Source: Rummeliibacillus pycnus
GTDB lineage: Bacteria > Bacillota > Bacilli > Bacillales_A > Planococcaceae
Direction of reading: 5' to 3'
DNA length: 64,000 bases
NCBI RefSeq assembly: GCF_002884495.1
Contig: NZ_KZ614145.1
Location: 1,750,423 to 1,814,422, forward strand
The translations under genes and the position numbers were made by a program. The notes below the pieces were generated by a model. The model did not search any database, had not been told where the DNA came from, and saw only the letters and a program-made list of their open reading frames with translations. Within the stretch, counting starts at the first letter, position 1; the number at the start of each line of letters is the position of its first letter. Shown here one piece after another: positions 25,807 to 36,186 of the stretch.

Positions 25807-26256
25807 TCATTGGTTTGACCACTTAGAAGATAGCATTGGTATCACTTGTCTTAACTGATCACTTAGAACCGATTGTCTAACCTTCTGATCCATATCACCT
25901 AATGGAATAGACGGTAGCCATATTACGTCGTAATTTGGTACAATTTGATTCCATTCATGATCTGAGGTTACAAAGAAAATATATTTAAAACCAGCAGCTA
26001 GCAATTCATCATGTATAGAGGTGATCATTTCTTTTCTATGCATAGACTTGGTATATGTAATCGGAGATGTTAAAACAATTCGCCCTTTAAATTGTTGCTC
26101 AATGAAATTAGTTAATGACATTAAGAATTCTGCCCCAGTAGCACTTTGTTTTATACCTAAATCTGAACCTTCTAAAATAACTAAAGGAACAATTGCTGTA
26201 TCAATAAATTCTTTTTGTTTTAAAAATTCTTCAATATCTTTGCTTGTCCAAAACAT
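25807..26256 (-). CDS. ypiF: YpiF-like DUF2487 protein
   Basis: A 149-residue soluble protein of DUF2487 with no signal peptide, opening with WTSKDIEEFL and containing IVPLVILEGSDLGIKQSATGAEFLM and VIWLPSIPLGDMD. Function is unknown. Position between ypiB and qcrA is conserved in Bacillus, where this gene is usually annotated ypiF. Here a hairpin terminator separates it from ypiB, so it is probably transcribed on its own or into qcrABC. Confidence 0.85.
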   Translation of the reverse strand: MFWTSKDIEEFLKQKEFIDTAIVPLVILEGSDLGIKQSATGAEFLMSLTNFIEQQFKGRIVLTSPITYTKSMHRKEMITSIHDELLAAGFKYIFFVTSDHEWNQIVPNYDVIWLPSIPLGDMDQKVRQSVLSDQLRQVIPMLSSKWSNQ

Positions 26257-26280
26257 AAAATATTCCTCCTAAAAGTAAAA

Positions 26281-26302
26281 CTTCATCCAATGATGGATGA
26301 AG
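26281..26302 (-). terminator. Intrinsic terminator after ypiB
   Basis: A 9-bp stem CTTCATCCA/TGGATGAAG with an ATGA loop is followed by TTTTACTTTT on the minus strand, directly after the ypiB stop. Confidence 0.82.
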
Positions 26303-26305
26303 TTT

Positions 26306-26857
26306 TTATTTTTCTACATTTTTTATAACATTTAATAATGCAGACAACTTGTAAAACTTCTCTTTGTCATTTTGATCAAGTGCTTCATCGATTTGTTTTA
26401 ATATTGCTTCTTCTTGGAATGTCTTCATACTATCTTGTAAAATTTCCTCTGCCAGTTGGCGATCTGATTCACTAATTTGTAAATAGTTTGGCATATAAGG
26501 ATTCTCCTCTAATACCGTTAAGTATTCACGACTAGGTGGTACTTTAGGGAAATTCAATTGTATAAACATTTCCTCGTCTGGATGAAGTCTTAAATCATGG
26601 AAGGATTTTTCCGCATCTGCTGTCATGATATTACCACGATAGAAGCGAAATGGTATGCCTGATGAATCTGTTGTTGACATGACCATAGCTCGTGGGCAGT
26701 AATGTGCTTCTTCAACAAAATGAATATGTTCCAATAATTCATCATGACCAAGCAGATAATTTAAAATCCATACACACTCACGACGTTTCATTTGGTACTT
26801 TTTTAAAAACCAACGGACAAATTCTTTTTTATCCAAGACAGAAACGGATGCGGTCAT
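26306..26857 (-). CDS. ypiB: YpiB-like UPF0302 protein with IDEAL domain
   Basis: About 183 residues. The N-terminal UPF0302 domain includes FLKKYQMKRRECVWILNYLL and HYCPRAMVMST. The C-terminus (about 145-175) carries an IDEAL motif of the form QIDEALDQNDKEKFYKLS. The start at 26857 uses AGGAGG. An ATG seven codons earlier overlaps the ypiA stop by four bases but has no clear ribosome site. The B. subtilis homolog has been linked to turnover or assembly of the bc complex Rieske protein, which fits the nearby qcr genes. That link is from memory. Confidence 0.88.
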   Translation of the reverse strand: MTASVSVLDKKEFVRWFLKKYQMKRRECVWILNYLLGHDELLEHIHFVEEAHYCPRAMVMSTTDSSGIPFRFYRGNIMTADAEKSFHDLRLHPDEEMFIQLNFPKVPPSREYLTVLEENPYMPNYLQISESDRQLAEEILQDSMKTFQEEAILKQIDEALDQNDKEKFYKLSALLNVIKNVEK

Positions 26858-26874
26858 TTTGTATGAGCCTCCTC

Positions 26875-28128
26875 TCATTCAAATGTTTGTAAAAGGTCTT
26901 GCCAAGTAGGTTCATCTGGTTGCAAAGTCACTAATTGCTTAACTACTGCATGTGCTTCTTCACGTTTACCATCTTCAATCAAGAAATAAGCATATTTTTC
27001 AAGGAACAATGGATCTTCCTTATGGTCATTATATGCTAATTGATAAAAATCGTATGCACGTTCATAATTTTCTAATCGATCATATGAGACAGCTGCAAAT
27101 GCTGAAAGAGTAGACCAATCGAAACTTTCTTGTTCTAATTGTTCAATCAACTCAATAATTTCTTCGTCTCTCTCTTCTTTCGATAAAACTGATACAAGTG
27201 TAATAATTGCCTCCATATATTCACTATCTAATGCAATTGCCTGACGCAAATATTTTTCGGCTTCTTCAGGTAAACTATTTTTTAGCGCCATTTTACCTGC
27301 GAATAAGTATAATTCTTTATCATATTCATCACGAGTTAATCCTTCTTTTATTATTTCATATGCTTTTTTATTATTCTCTAGCATGGCATAACTTTGAGCT
27401 AATAATAAATAAGCAGAAAAATAATCTGGATCGAAGGTTTTTAAATCTTCAGCATAGCGGATTGCAGTTTCATACATTTGTGATTGAAAAGCTGAGTATG
27501 CAGCACCAAATAATAAATCTGGAGAGGTATTGTCTTCAAGAGCTTTCATATAAAATGTTAGGGCTTCTTCAAACGCTGCACCAGCACGATGTACTTCTGC
27601 TAAACGTTCAACTAGTCTCACTCCTGCAATCTCTGTTTGTTCTTCGTATAATTCATGATAGATACGAGCAGCTTCTGTAAAACGCCCCATTTCCATTAAT
27701 AATTCTGCTTTTGCAAAATGTAATAACGGTTCAGCTGGTAATAATTCTAATGCTTCATTAATACGTTGTTCAGAAGCTTCATATAACCCCTGCATTTGAT
27801 AATAGTCTGCTAAAGCTAACAGAACTTGTGGATATTCTGGTGTAGTTGGACTAATAGACATTAATAAATTTAATGCCTCATCTTCTTGTTCACGATCCAT
27901 CAAAAGTGTTGCTCGGTCAATTTTAAGCTGTGCTTCATCAGGAAATAAATATTGTAAATGCTCTAATAGTTCATCAGCTTCATCTAAAAAACCAAAGTTC
28001 ATAAAGAAACCAACCACTTCATATTGCATATCCGGGTCTGCCTGTATTTTAAAATCCTCAAGGAGATTTTGAACGCTTTCTAAATCACCTTGTTGAATTG
28101 CTTCAATCATTCTTTTTTGTATTTCCAT
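26875..28128 (-). CDS. ypiA: YpiA-like tetratricopeptide repeat protein
   Basis: A 417-residue soluble protein built almost entirely of TPR-type helix pairs. A/L/Y-rich repeats such as EALTFYMKALEDNTSPDLLF and AEKYLRQAIALDSEYMEAI recur about every 34 residues, roughly a dozen times. No catalytic motif is present, so a scaffold or adaptor role is likely. It is coupled to ypiB by a short overlap or junction and is the first gene of ypiA-ypiB. A perfect 7-3-7 palindrome lies about 85 bases upstream of its start. Confidence 0.88.
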   Translation of the reverse strand: MEIQKRMIEAIQQGDLESVQNLLEDFKIQADPDMQYEVVGFFMNFGFLDEADELLEHLQYLFPDEAQLKIDRATLLMDREQEDEALNLLMSISPTTPEYPQVLLALADYYQMQGLYEASEQRINEALELLPAEPLLHFAKAELLMEMGRFTEAARIYHELYEEQTEIAGVRLVERLAEVHRAGAAFEEALTFYMKALEDNTSPDLLFGAAYSAFQSQMYETAIRYAEDLKTFDPDYFSAYLLLAQSYAMLENNKKAYEIIKEGLTRDEYDKELYLFAGKMALKNSLPEEAEKYLRQAIALDSEYMEAIITLVSVLSKEERDEEIIELIEQLEQESFDWSTLSAFAAVSYDRLENYERAYDFYQLAYNDHKEDPLFLEKYAYFLIEDGKREEAHAVVKQLVTLQPDEPTWQDLLQTFE

Positions 28129-28211
28129 TTTGTCACCTGATTCTTCTAATTATACTGGATACGAGGTGTTCCGCTTTTTTTATAATTCCACTATGAACAC
28201 AAATTTCCTTG

Positions 28212-28228
28212 GATTAACAACGTTAATC
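28212..28228. promoter_or_regulatory. Perfect 7-3-7 palindrome upstream of ypiA, possible operator
   Basis: GATTAAC, three bases, GTTAATC. It sits about 85 bases ahead of the ypiA start codon in an AT-rich gap with no other function seen. The regulator is not recognised. Confidence 0.35.
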
Positions 28229-28343
28229 TTTGATCATCATTACATTATAAGATACAACCAACTTTGGTTACCTCCCATAATACTTGGTATCCTTTGCTTT
28301 TAACATTATGCTACATGACTGAGGCTTTATACACAAGAAAAAA

Positions 28344-28362
28344 CTCTCCTAAAATAGGAGAG
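28344..28362 (-). terminator. Intrinsic terminator of the aro operon (after aroA)
   Basis: A 7-bp stem CTCTCCT/AGGAGAG with an AAAAT loop is followed by TTTTTTCTTGT on the minus strand, 20 bases after the aroA stop. Confidence 0.85.
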
Positions 28363-28381
28363 CTTTATGAGAATAAATCTA

Positions 28382-29668
28382 TTAAATTATATTTTTTATA
28401 TCTTCAAAAAATGTTGGATAGGATACCGCTATGCAATCTGCATCATCTAATTTTACAGATCCATCTGTTAATAGTGAAGCTATTGCACCCATCATACCAA
28501 TACGGTGATCTCCATATGTTTTAAGTGAAGCACCTCGAAGTTGATTTTCTCCATGGATAATCATACCGTCATCTGTTGCTTCAATAGTAGCCCCTAATTT
28601 CTTCAATTCTTCTACAACTGCTGTTATTCGATCCGTTTCTTTTACTTTTAATTCGGCAGCATCACGGATAACAGTCTTTCCTTTTGCTTTTGTGGCAAGT
28701 AATGCAATAATAGGTATTTCATCAATTAATCGAGGAATTAAATCTCCATCAATTGTTATTCCTACTAATTCAGATGTTCGAATAATTATTGTTCCAGTTG
28801 GTTCAGCGGCATCTTCATTGTCCACAATTATGTCCATATTGGCTCCCATCTCTTGTAGTACATCAATGATTCCAGTACGTGTATGATTGAGCCCAACATT
28901 ACGAAGTATGATTTCACTATCTTCTGCCATTGCTCCAGCCACTAAAAAGAATGCCGCAGAAGAAATATCACCTGGTACATTTACATGTGTAGCATGTATT
29001 TTTTGGCCACCTTTATAGGAGATTGTACCATTTTCTACATTTATATCAGCTCCAAATTGGCGAAGCATTCTTTCCGTATGATCACGTGAAATATCTTTTT
29101 CGTGAATGATTGTTGTTCCTTCAGCTTGTAAACTAGCTAGAAGTATAGCAGATTTTACTTGTGCGCTTGCAACAGGCATCTCATATTCAATTGCTTTTAA
29201 TTGACTACCTTTGATCGCTAAAGGAGTATATTGTCCATCCATTCTTCCAGTTATATGAGCTCCCATTTCTCGAAGAGGTGTAATTACACGCTTCATAGGT
29301 CGTTTCCCAATAGAAGCATCACCATTCAAAATAGCATGGATATTGGATCCAGCCAGTAAACCTAGCATTAAACGAGTTGTAGTACCTGAGTTACCTGTAT
29401 ATAAGATATCTAATGGCTCTTGCCAATTATTCATACCCTTACTGTTAATGACAACATCTGTTCCATTCAACTCGATCTTAACACCAAGTTTTCTAAAACA
29501 ATCAATTGTACTTAAACAATCATCACCTAGTAAAAAACCACTGACTGTAGTACAACCTTCTGCTATACTACCGAACATTATGGAACGGTGAGAGATGGAT
29601 TTATCTCCTGGTACTGTAATCTCACCCCTTAATGAAGGCTTGTGAAAATTCAATTTAACTTCTGCCAA
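28382..29668 (-). CDS. aroA: 3-phosphoshikimate 1-carboxyvinyltransferase (EPSP synthase, class II type)
   Basis: EPSP synthase is the sixth enzyme of the shikimate pathway. The 428 residues contain [10 protein letters not shown] near the N-terminus, [32 protein letters not shown] and the C-terminal TYGDHRIGM. The combination GDKS, SAQVK, RDHTE and NHTR is the set used to define class II EPSP synthases, which tolerate glyphosate better than class I. This is a statement about family, not a measured property. It is the last gene of aroC-aroB-aroH-hisC-tyrA-aroA, 17 bases after tyrA (the B. subtilis gene is called aroE). Confidence 0.96.
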   Translation of the reverse strand: MAEVKLNFHKPSLRGEITVPGDKSISHRSIMFGSIAEGCTTVSGFLLGDDCLSTIDCFRKLGVKIELNGTDVVINSKGMNNWQEPLDILYTGNSGTTTRLMLGLLAGSNIHAILNGDASIGKRPMKRVITPLREMGAHITGRMDGQYTPLAIKGSQLKAIEYEMPVASAQVKSAILLASLQAEGTTIIHEKDISRDHTERMLRQFGADINVENGTISYKGGQKIHATHVNVPGDISSAAFFLVAGAMAEDSEIILRNVGLNHTRTGIIDVLQEMGANMDIIVDNEDAAEPTGTIIIRTSELVGITIDGDLIPRLIDEIPIIALLATKAKGKTVIRDAAELKVKETDRITAVVEELKKLGATIEATDDGMIIHGENQLRGASLKTYGDHRIGMMGAIASLLTDGSVKLDDADCIAVSYPTFFEDIKNII

Positions 29669-29685
29669 GTTCAGTACACCTTCCT

Positions 29686-30786
29686 TTATGATATATATAC
29701 TTCATATGGACTGCGTCTTTCTATACATTTAGCCGCTTGATCCCTGTCTTCTGCATTTTGAAAACTAACAACTAATATACCAAATATATCCTCACGAGTT
29801 TCTACAATTCGGATATTCGTGATACTTATTCGTTCATCTGCCAAATATGCAGTAATCTCAGCTATACTACCTGGATAGTCAGGTACATCAATGTACAAAT
29901 CATATGTCGAATAAAGTGCACCTTGCGTCGTACTCGGAAGGTCATCTCTAAAGCTCTTAGCTTCCGCAAAAAAATTTTCGATTTGTTCGTCGTTACCATT
30001 TTCTAGGAGCGTTTGAACTCTTGACATTTCCTGCTGCCAATTTGCAAGTTGATTTGTAATTTGCTTACGATTCTGAATTGTAATATCTCGCCATAATATT
30101 GGATTTGATGATGCTACTCTTGTTATATCTCTAAAACCACCTGCAGCTAACAATTTCGTTAATGTATTGTCCTTACTTTCTTGAGCCAATTGATGAACTA
30201 AAGAAGCTGCAACAATATGCGGAAAATGGCTTACTACTGATGTCATTTGATCATGTGTAACTGCTGCAACAGTCGTTAGTTTTGCTCGAGTATACTGTAA
30301 TACATCTTGAAGTTGTTGAATTTTACTGTCATCCTCATCTTCGTGTGGCGTTAACATATAATAGGCATTTTCAAATAGGTATGGTTTGGCAGCAAGTACC
30401 CCACTTTTATGAGAACCTGCCATTGGATGACCACCAATAAAGGTAATACCTAATTTTTTTAACTCTAATGCTTTTTGCATTATTAATGATTTTGTACTAC
30501 CTGTATCTGTAACGATTAAATCCTTAGGCACATCCCAAGTTTTTAATTTCTCCATCCATTTAATTGTAGCATTAACAGGTGTAGCAAAAAGTAGAATATC
30601 AACATTTTTAACTGCAACCTCTGGTTGTTTCGTCACATCTTGCACAACACCTAACACTTTAGCACTTTGAAGCGTATCTTCATTTATATCAAAACCAATC
30701 ACACGGATATCGGGTGATTTTTGTAGAGCTAGCGCAATAGAACCACCTATTAGGCCAAGTCCTACGACAAGGACTGTTTGCTTCAA
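29686..30786 (-). CDS. tyrA: Prephenate dehydrogenase with C-terminal ACT domain
   Basis: TyrA oxidatively decarboxylates prephenate to 4-hydroxyphenylpyruvate for tyrosine. The 366 residues begin with a Rossmann motif [23 protein letters not shown] and [11 protein letters not shown] lie in the catalytic region, and a C-terminal ACT domain (about 295-366: [19 protein letters not shown]) probably gives tyrosine feedback. The start overlaps the hisC stop by four bases, so it is coupled. Confidence 0.95.
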   Translation of the reverse strand: MKQTVLVVGLGLIGGSIALALQKSPDIRVIGFDINEDTLQSAKVLGVVQDVTKQPEVAVKNVDILLFATPVNATIKWMEKLKTWDVPKDLIVTDTGSTKSLIMQKALELKKLGITFIGGHPMAGSHKSGVLAAKPYLFENAYYMLTPHEDEDDSKIQQLQDVLQYTRAKLTTVAAVTHDQMTSVVSHFPHIVAASLVHQLAQESKDNTLTKLLAAGGFRDITRVASSNPILWRDITIQNRKQITNQLANWQQEMSRVQTLLENGNDEQIENFFAEAKSFRDDLPSTTQGALYSTYDLYIDVPDYPGSIAEITAYLADERISITNIRIVETREDIFGILVVSFQNAEDRDQAAKCIERRSPYEVYIS

Positions 30787-31886
30787 GCGAAGACCCCTTC
30801 TTCTTCTAAGATTGCTGTCAATTGTGCTAATAAACCTTCATTTTGTGCTTGTGTACCAATTGTGACTCGAATATAACCAGGTGCTCCAAGTGCATTACCA
30901 CTTCTAATAATAAAACCGCGTTGCATTAATTTTTGGAATACAACATCACTGTCGGTCTTTACTTCCATTAAGATAAAATTAGTATCTGTTGGGAAGTAGT
31001 GTAAACCATGTTCATCACAATAAGCTTCAATTTGTTTTTTACCTTTTGTATTTTCTTCACGACATTTTTCAATGTATTCTTGATCCTGTATAGCAACTTC
31101 AATTACAGCTTGACTTAATACTGTATTATTGAATGGTCCACGTACAGGATCCAATTTTGCGATTAATTCTTTATTTGCAATTCCATAACCAACACGAAAT
31201 GCAGCTAAGCCGTATGCTTTAGAAAATGTACGTAAGATAATAAGGTTTGAATAATCATGAATATATGAAATCGTGTTTTTGTGATTTGGATTTGTAACAT
31301 ATTCAAAATACGCTTCATCCAACACAACTAATACATCTTTAGGAACTTGATCCAAAAATGCTTTTAAAGTCGTATCCTCAATGACAACGCCTGTTGGATT
31401 ATTTGGACTACATACCCATACAACTGCAGTATTATCATCAATTTTTTTAAGCATTGTATCTAAATCATGATTACCATCTTTTAATGGTACTTCTATAATT
31501 TTTGCTCCTTCAATTCTTGCATTTAATGCATACTGAGAGAATGTAGGGTTCCCCATAATTGTATTTACACCTGGATGTAATAAAGCGCGTGAGATAATAC
31601 TAATTAATTCATCAGACCCATTACCGAAAATAAGTTCCTCTCCAGAAACGCCTAGATGTTCTGCAACTGCAGCTCGCATATCAGTAGCATATCCATCTGG
31701 ATATAAAGCAAAGTTAATGGATTCTTTTGCGATAAATTCATGTACTTTTGGTGAACAGCCAAATGGATTTTCATTTGAAGCTAATTTTACAATTTCAGCT
31801 AAACCAAACTCTCTTTTTACAGCATCAATTGATTTACCTGGTTGGTAGGCTTGCATCCCTTTAATTTGTTCTTTCCATTTCATCAT
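30783..31886 (-). CDS. hisC: Histidinol-phosphate / aromatic aminotransferase
   Basis: This PLP-dependent class II transaminase serves both histidine synthesis and the final tyrosine/phenylalanine transamination in Bacillus, which explains its place in the aro operon. The 367 residues show LASNENPFG near residue 35, CSPNNPTG, VLDEAYFEY and the Schiff-base lysine in RTFSKAYGLAAFRVGYG. Two adjacent ATG codons follow AGGAG, and either may be used. In B. subtilis the trpEDCFBA genes lie between aroH and hisC; here the gap is only 24 bases. Confidence 0.95.
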   Translation of the reverse strand: MMKWKEQIKGMQAYQPGKSIDAVKREFGLAEIVKLASNENPFGCSPKVHEFIAKESINFALYPDGYATDMRAAVAEHLGVSGEELIFGNGSDELISIISRALLHPGVNTIMGNPTFSQYALNARIEGAKIIEVPLKDGNHDLDTMLKKIDDNTAVVWVCSPNNPTGVVIEDTTLKAFLDQVPKDVLVVLDEAYFEYVTNPNHKNTISYIHDYSNLIILRTFSKAYGLAAFRVGYGIANKELIAKLDPVRGPFNNTVLSQAVIEVAIQDQEYIEKCREENTKGKKQIEAYCDEHGLHYFPTDTNFILMEVKTDSDVVFQKLMQRGFIIRSGNALGAPGYIRVTIGTQAQNEGLLAQLTAILEEEGVFA

Positions 31887-31910
31887 TCATTCTCCTCTTT
31901 CTCAACTCAG

Positions 31911-32273
31911 TTATTTCGCTAAATCTGGTCGTAATTTTACAGCATCATTTAAATAAATATGTTGAATCTCCTTTTGGGTAACTTCTGTATTTACATGTAT
32001 TAAGGCACGTATACATAATGGCAATGCACCTGGTACATTCATTTCATGCATACACATAACCGGCACATAATTCCAATCCGGTAATGTACGAACTGCCCTT
32101 GCAGGGAATGCAGAGACTATATCTGGTGTGGTAGAAATAACAACTGAAGCAACATCCTCTGGATTAATATGATTAGCAGCAATTATTTTCTTCATCAATT
32201 TAGTCGTTTCTTGTAATACTAGCTCTGCGTCATCATATTCAATTGTAATAGCACCTCTCACTCCTCTAATCAT
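31911..32273 (-). CDS. aroH: Monofunctional chorismate mutase (AroH type)
   Basis: AroH rearranges chorismate to prephenate. The 120 residues are typical of the trimeric Bacillus type: MIRGVRGAITIE with the active-site arginine near residue 6, the central FPARAVR with a second arginine (about 60) and RALIHVNT. It overlaps aroB by eight bases and is followed 24 bases later by hisC. Confidence 0.95.
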   Translation of the reverse strand: MIRGVRGAITIEYDDAELVLQETTKLMKKIIAANHINPEDVASVVISTTPDIVSAFPARAVRTLPDWNYVPVMCMHEMNVPGALPLCIRALIHVNTEVTQKEIQHIYLNDAVKLRPDLAK

Positions 32274-33360
32274 AAGCTACCTCCTTCAACAACTCTCTAA
32301 AAAGAAAATCTATTTCACGACACTCATCTTGAGAAACCTTTTGCACAAATGGTCGACCAATTTTTTGTAATAGAACAAATTGTAATTCACCATATTCAGC
32401 CTTTTTATCTTTCATCAAATAATCTAATAGTTCATCGAAGGTGAATTTTGCTACTGCTTCAAACGGATAGTCATTTCTTAGTGCAAATTGTAAAAAGTCC
32501 TTTGTAAACTTATGAGTAATTTCACCATAACGTTCACTAAGCAATAATGCATAAATCATACCAATCATTACAGCTTCACCATGAGCTAACTTTCCAAAAC
32601 CGGATGCAGCCTCTATCGCATGACCATATGTATGACCAAAATTCAAATATTTTCGAACAGAATGTTCTTCCTCATCTTGTTCCACAATATTAGCCTTTAC
32701 ACGAATGCCTTGTTCTAGATTTTTTTCTAACTGTTCTTTCGATAAATCGAGAATGGAAGGTAAACTCATTAACTGTTGCAACCATTTTTCATCTGAGATT
32801 AAAGCGTGTTTTATCACTTCTGACATGCCAGATCGAACTTCACGATTTGGTAAACTTTCCAAATAATCAATATCAAAGATGACGCACTCTGGCTGATAAA
32901 AAGCACCAATCATATTTTTTCCTAATGGATGATTTATAGCTGTTTTTCCCCCTACCGCACTATCATGGGCAAGTATGGTTGTTGGAATTTGTATGAACGG
33001 TACGCCTCTCATAAAAGTCGCTGCCACAAATCCTGTTAAATCACCTACAGCACCACCACCAAAAGCAAATAGTAAAGATTTTCGTGTACATTTTTGTTGA
33101 AGTAGATAAGATTGAGCAGCAAAATAATTGTCAAATGTTTTACATGCCTCTCCCCCTGGTAAAACAAAAACATCAAATGGGTATGGGAAATCATTTGTGA
33201 ATTTTTCTTTATGGATTTTCCAAATATGCTCATCTGTAAAAACAATTAGACGATCTGCTTTTGCTATGGTCTCTTCCAATGATTGAACAGCTTTCGGTAA
33301 ATTACCACTGCCAATTTTTACTTCATAAGAATGTGAGTGTGCATTAACAGGAATATTCAT
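32266..33360 (-). CDS. aroB: 3-dehydroquinate synthase
   Basis: AroB cyclises DAHP to dehydroquinate in an NAD- and metal-dependent reaction, step two of the shikimate pathway. The 364 residues include FGGGAVGDLTGFVAATFMRG (NAD binding, about 100-119), PTTILAHDSAVGGKTAINHP and the metal-binding histidines in LNFGHTYGHAIE and HGEAVMIGM. It starts two bases after the aroC stop. Confidence 0.96.
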   Translation of the reverse strand: MNIPVNAHSHSYEVKIGSGNLPKAVQSLEETIAKADRLIVFTDEHIWKIHKEKFTNDFPYPFDVFVLPGGEACKTFDNYFAAQSYLLQQKCTRKSLLFAFGGGAVGDLTGFVAATFMRGVPFIQIPTTILAHDSAVGGKTAINHPLGKNMIGAFYQPECVIFDIDYLESLPNREVRSGMSEVIKHALISDEKWLQQLMSLPSILDLSKEQLEKNLEQGIRVKANIVEQDEEEHSVRKYLNFGHTYGHAIEAASGFGKLAHGEAVMIGMIYALLLSERYGEITHKFTKDFLQFALRNDYPFEAVAKFTFDELLDYLMKDKKAEYGELQFVLLQKIGRPFVQKVSQDECREIDFLFRELLKEVAYD

Positions 33361-33362
33361 TC

Positions 33363-34544
33363 TTAAAACTCCTTTGTATATTGCTTCATAGCTTCAATTT
33401 GTTCTTTCAGTTGTGAAACTTGATCACTGTGGAATTGTTCTACAATTGCTTTAGCTATTTCAAATGCAATGACATGTTCGGCAACAACAGAAGCTGCAGG
33501 TACAGCACAGCTATCAGATCGTTCTACACTTGCTTTGAAAGGTTCTTTCGTATCAATATCTACACTTTGAAGTGGTTTATATAATGTTGGGATTGGTTTC
33601 ATCACCCCTCGTACAACAATTGGCATGCCCGTAGACATCCCACCTTCAAGTCCTCCAAGACGGTTCGTTTTACGAGTATAACCATTTTCTTCTGACCAAA
33701 GTATTTCATCATGTACTTCACTACCTTTTAAATGTGCCATTTCAAAGCCTAAACCAAATTCAACACCTTTAAAAGCATTTATACTTAACATCGCTGCCGC
33801 CAATTTAGCATCTAGTTTTCGATCATATTGTACATACGAACCGATCCCTGCAGGTAATCCTTCCACAATTACTTCTACAACCCCACCGATTGAATCGCCT
33901 GCTTTTTTCGCTGTATCAATAGCTTCAACCATTTTGACAGATGCTTCTGGGTCTGCGCAATAACATGGATCATTTTCAATAATCTCACGGATTTCATTTG
34001 CTGTTTTACCTTCAGTTATTTGACGATCTACAATAACCCCACCAATTTCTGTTACATGAGATACAATGCTAATTCCAAGTTCGCTTAATAAAGCTTTTGC
34101 AACAGCACCAACTGCTACGCGCACAGTAGTTTCTCTAGCAGAAGAACGTTCAAGTACATTTCGTAAGTCACGATGACCATATTTCATCCCACCTACTAAA
34201 TCAGCATGTCCAGGGCGCGGTCTTGTTATTTTTCTTTTTATATCATCTGGATTAACATCCTCTGGTAGTGGCTCTGCTCCCATAATTTTCGTCCAGTGTG
34301 TCCAATCATCGTTTTTTACTATTAAAGCAACTGGAGAACCTAAAGTTTTGCCATGACGAACACCAGATGTAATTTCTACAGTATCCGTTTCAATTTGCAT
34401 ACGTCGTCCTCTACCATGGCCTCCTTGACGTCGTTTTAGTTCTTTATTAATATCCTCAGCAGTTAATGGTAACTGAGCTGGTAAACCTTCTATAATGGTT
34501 GTTAGTTGTGGTCCATGTGATTCTCCTGCTGTTAAATATCGCAT
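33363..34544 (-). CDS. aroC: Chorismate synthase
   Basis: Chorismate synthase (aroF in older B. subtilis naming) makes chorismate from EPSP with reduced FMN. The product of about 393 residues opens with [13 protein letters not shown] and has [31 protein letters not shown] and a late [13 protein letters not shown]. The start at 34544 is chosen over a longer frame because AAGGGAG precedes it and because the family begins there. It is the first gene of the six-gene aromatic operon. The upstream gap holds a TATAGT box, but I found no convincing -35. Confidence 0.96.
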   Translation of the reverse strand: MRYLTAGESHGPQLTTIIEGLPAQLPLTAEDINKELKRRQGGHGRGRRMQIETDTVEITSGVRHGKTLGSPVALIVKNDDWTHWTKIMGAEPLPEDVNPDDIKRKITRPRPGHADLVGGMKYGHRDLRNVLERSSARETTVRVAVGAVAKALLSELGISIVSHVTEIGGVIVDRQITEGKTANEIREIIENDPCYCADPEASVKMVEAIDTAKKAGDSIGGVVEVIVEGLPAGIGSYVQYDRKLDAKLAAAMLSINAFKGVEFGLGFEMAHLKGSEVHDEILWSEENGYTRKTNRLGGLEGGMSTGMPIVVRGVMKPIPTLYKPLQSVDIDTKEPFKASVERSDSCAVPAASVVAEHVIAFEIAKAIVEQFHSDQVSQLKEQIEAMKQYTKEF

Positions 34545-34720
34545 AACACTTTCTCCCTTCAACTCGTTAAAGTATATGTTTTTCACTATAACATATTTTA
34601 CCGTAAAAAAGCAGTATGTTGGCTGAAATTTTTATAATAATCATTCAATTGATATTTTACTTCTATGTTCTTGCTTCTTAAACTGTATCTTCTTATTTGA
34701 GGCGTTTCTGTAATAAAAAA

Positions 34721-34746
34721 CCGCTTTTCTTCTTTTCCGAAAAGCG
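34721..34746 (-). terminator. Intrinsic terminator after cheR
   Basis: An 8-bp stem CGCTTTTC/GAAAAGCG is flanked by A/T pairs and followed by GGTTTTTTATT on the minus strand. It separates cheR from the aro operon. Confidence 0.82.
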
Positions 34747-34771
34747 AGTTTTGTATTTTATTATGTAATTT

Positions 34772-35667
<896 letters not shown>

Positions 35668-35677
35668 TTTTTTAAGA

Positions 35678-36097
35678 TTAGTGAATTTCTTCTGCTTTGA
35701 AGAATAAACCGATTTCGCGTTCTGCTGAAGCTAATGAATCAGAACCGTGAATTACGTTGTGAGATACAGTAGTTGAGTAGTCACCACGAATTGTTCCTGG
35801 TTGAGATTCAGCAGGGTTTGTAGCACCCATCATTAGACGAGCAACAGAAATTACGTTTTCACCTTCCCAAACCATAGCAAATACTGGGCCAGAAGTGATG
35901 AATTCAACTAATTCGCCAAAGAATGGTTTATCAGCATGTTCTGCATAGTGTTTTTCAGCAAGTTCTTGAGAAATTTGCATAAGTTTTGCACCTTTAAGAA
36001 CAAAGCCTTTGCGTTCGAAACGATCAACGATGTCTCCTACTAATTGACGTTTAACACCGTCTGGTTTTACCATTAAAAAAGTTTTTTGGATAGCCAT
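35678..36097 (-). CDS. ndk: Nucleoside diphosphate kinase
   Basis: Ndk equilibrates nucleoside di- and triphosphates through a phospho-histidine. The 139 residues include [13 protein letters not shown] at the N-terminus and the active site [16 protein letters not shown] (His about 115). The protein ends soon after [11 protein letters not shown], about nine residues earlier than the usual 148. The missing piece is the C-terminal tail, not the catalytic core. A strong terminator follows immediately, so the short end is real unless the sequence has an error. Confidence 0.95.
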   Translation of the reverse strand: MAIQKTFLMVKPDGVKRQLVGDIVDRFERKGFVLKGAKLMQISQELAEKHYAEHADKPFFGELVEFITSGPVFAMVWEGENVISVARLMMGATNPAESQPGTIRGDYSTTVSHNVIHGSDSLASAEREIGLFFKAEEIH

Positions 36098-36186
36098 TGT
36101 AATATTACAACTCCTTAAGATTATCTAGGGTTTAAACCCTACTTGAAAATATTATCATTGAACGAAGCAATGTTCAATATTTACTA

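Noticed and set aside
36120-36145. Palindrome GGGTTTAAACCC between ndk and hepT
   Set aside because: Self-complementary with no loop and no U tract; not a credible terminator and no known operator.
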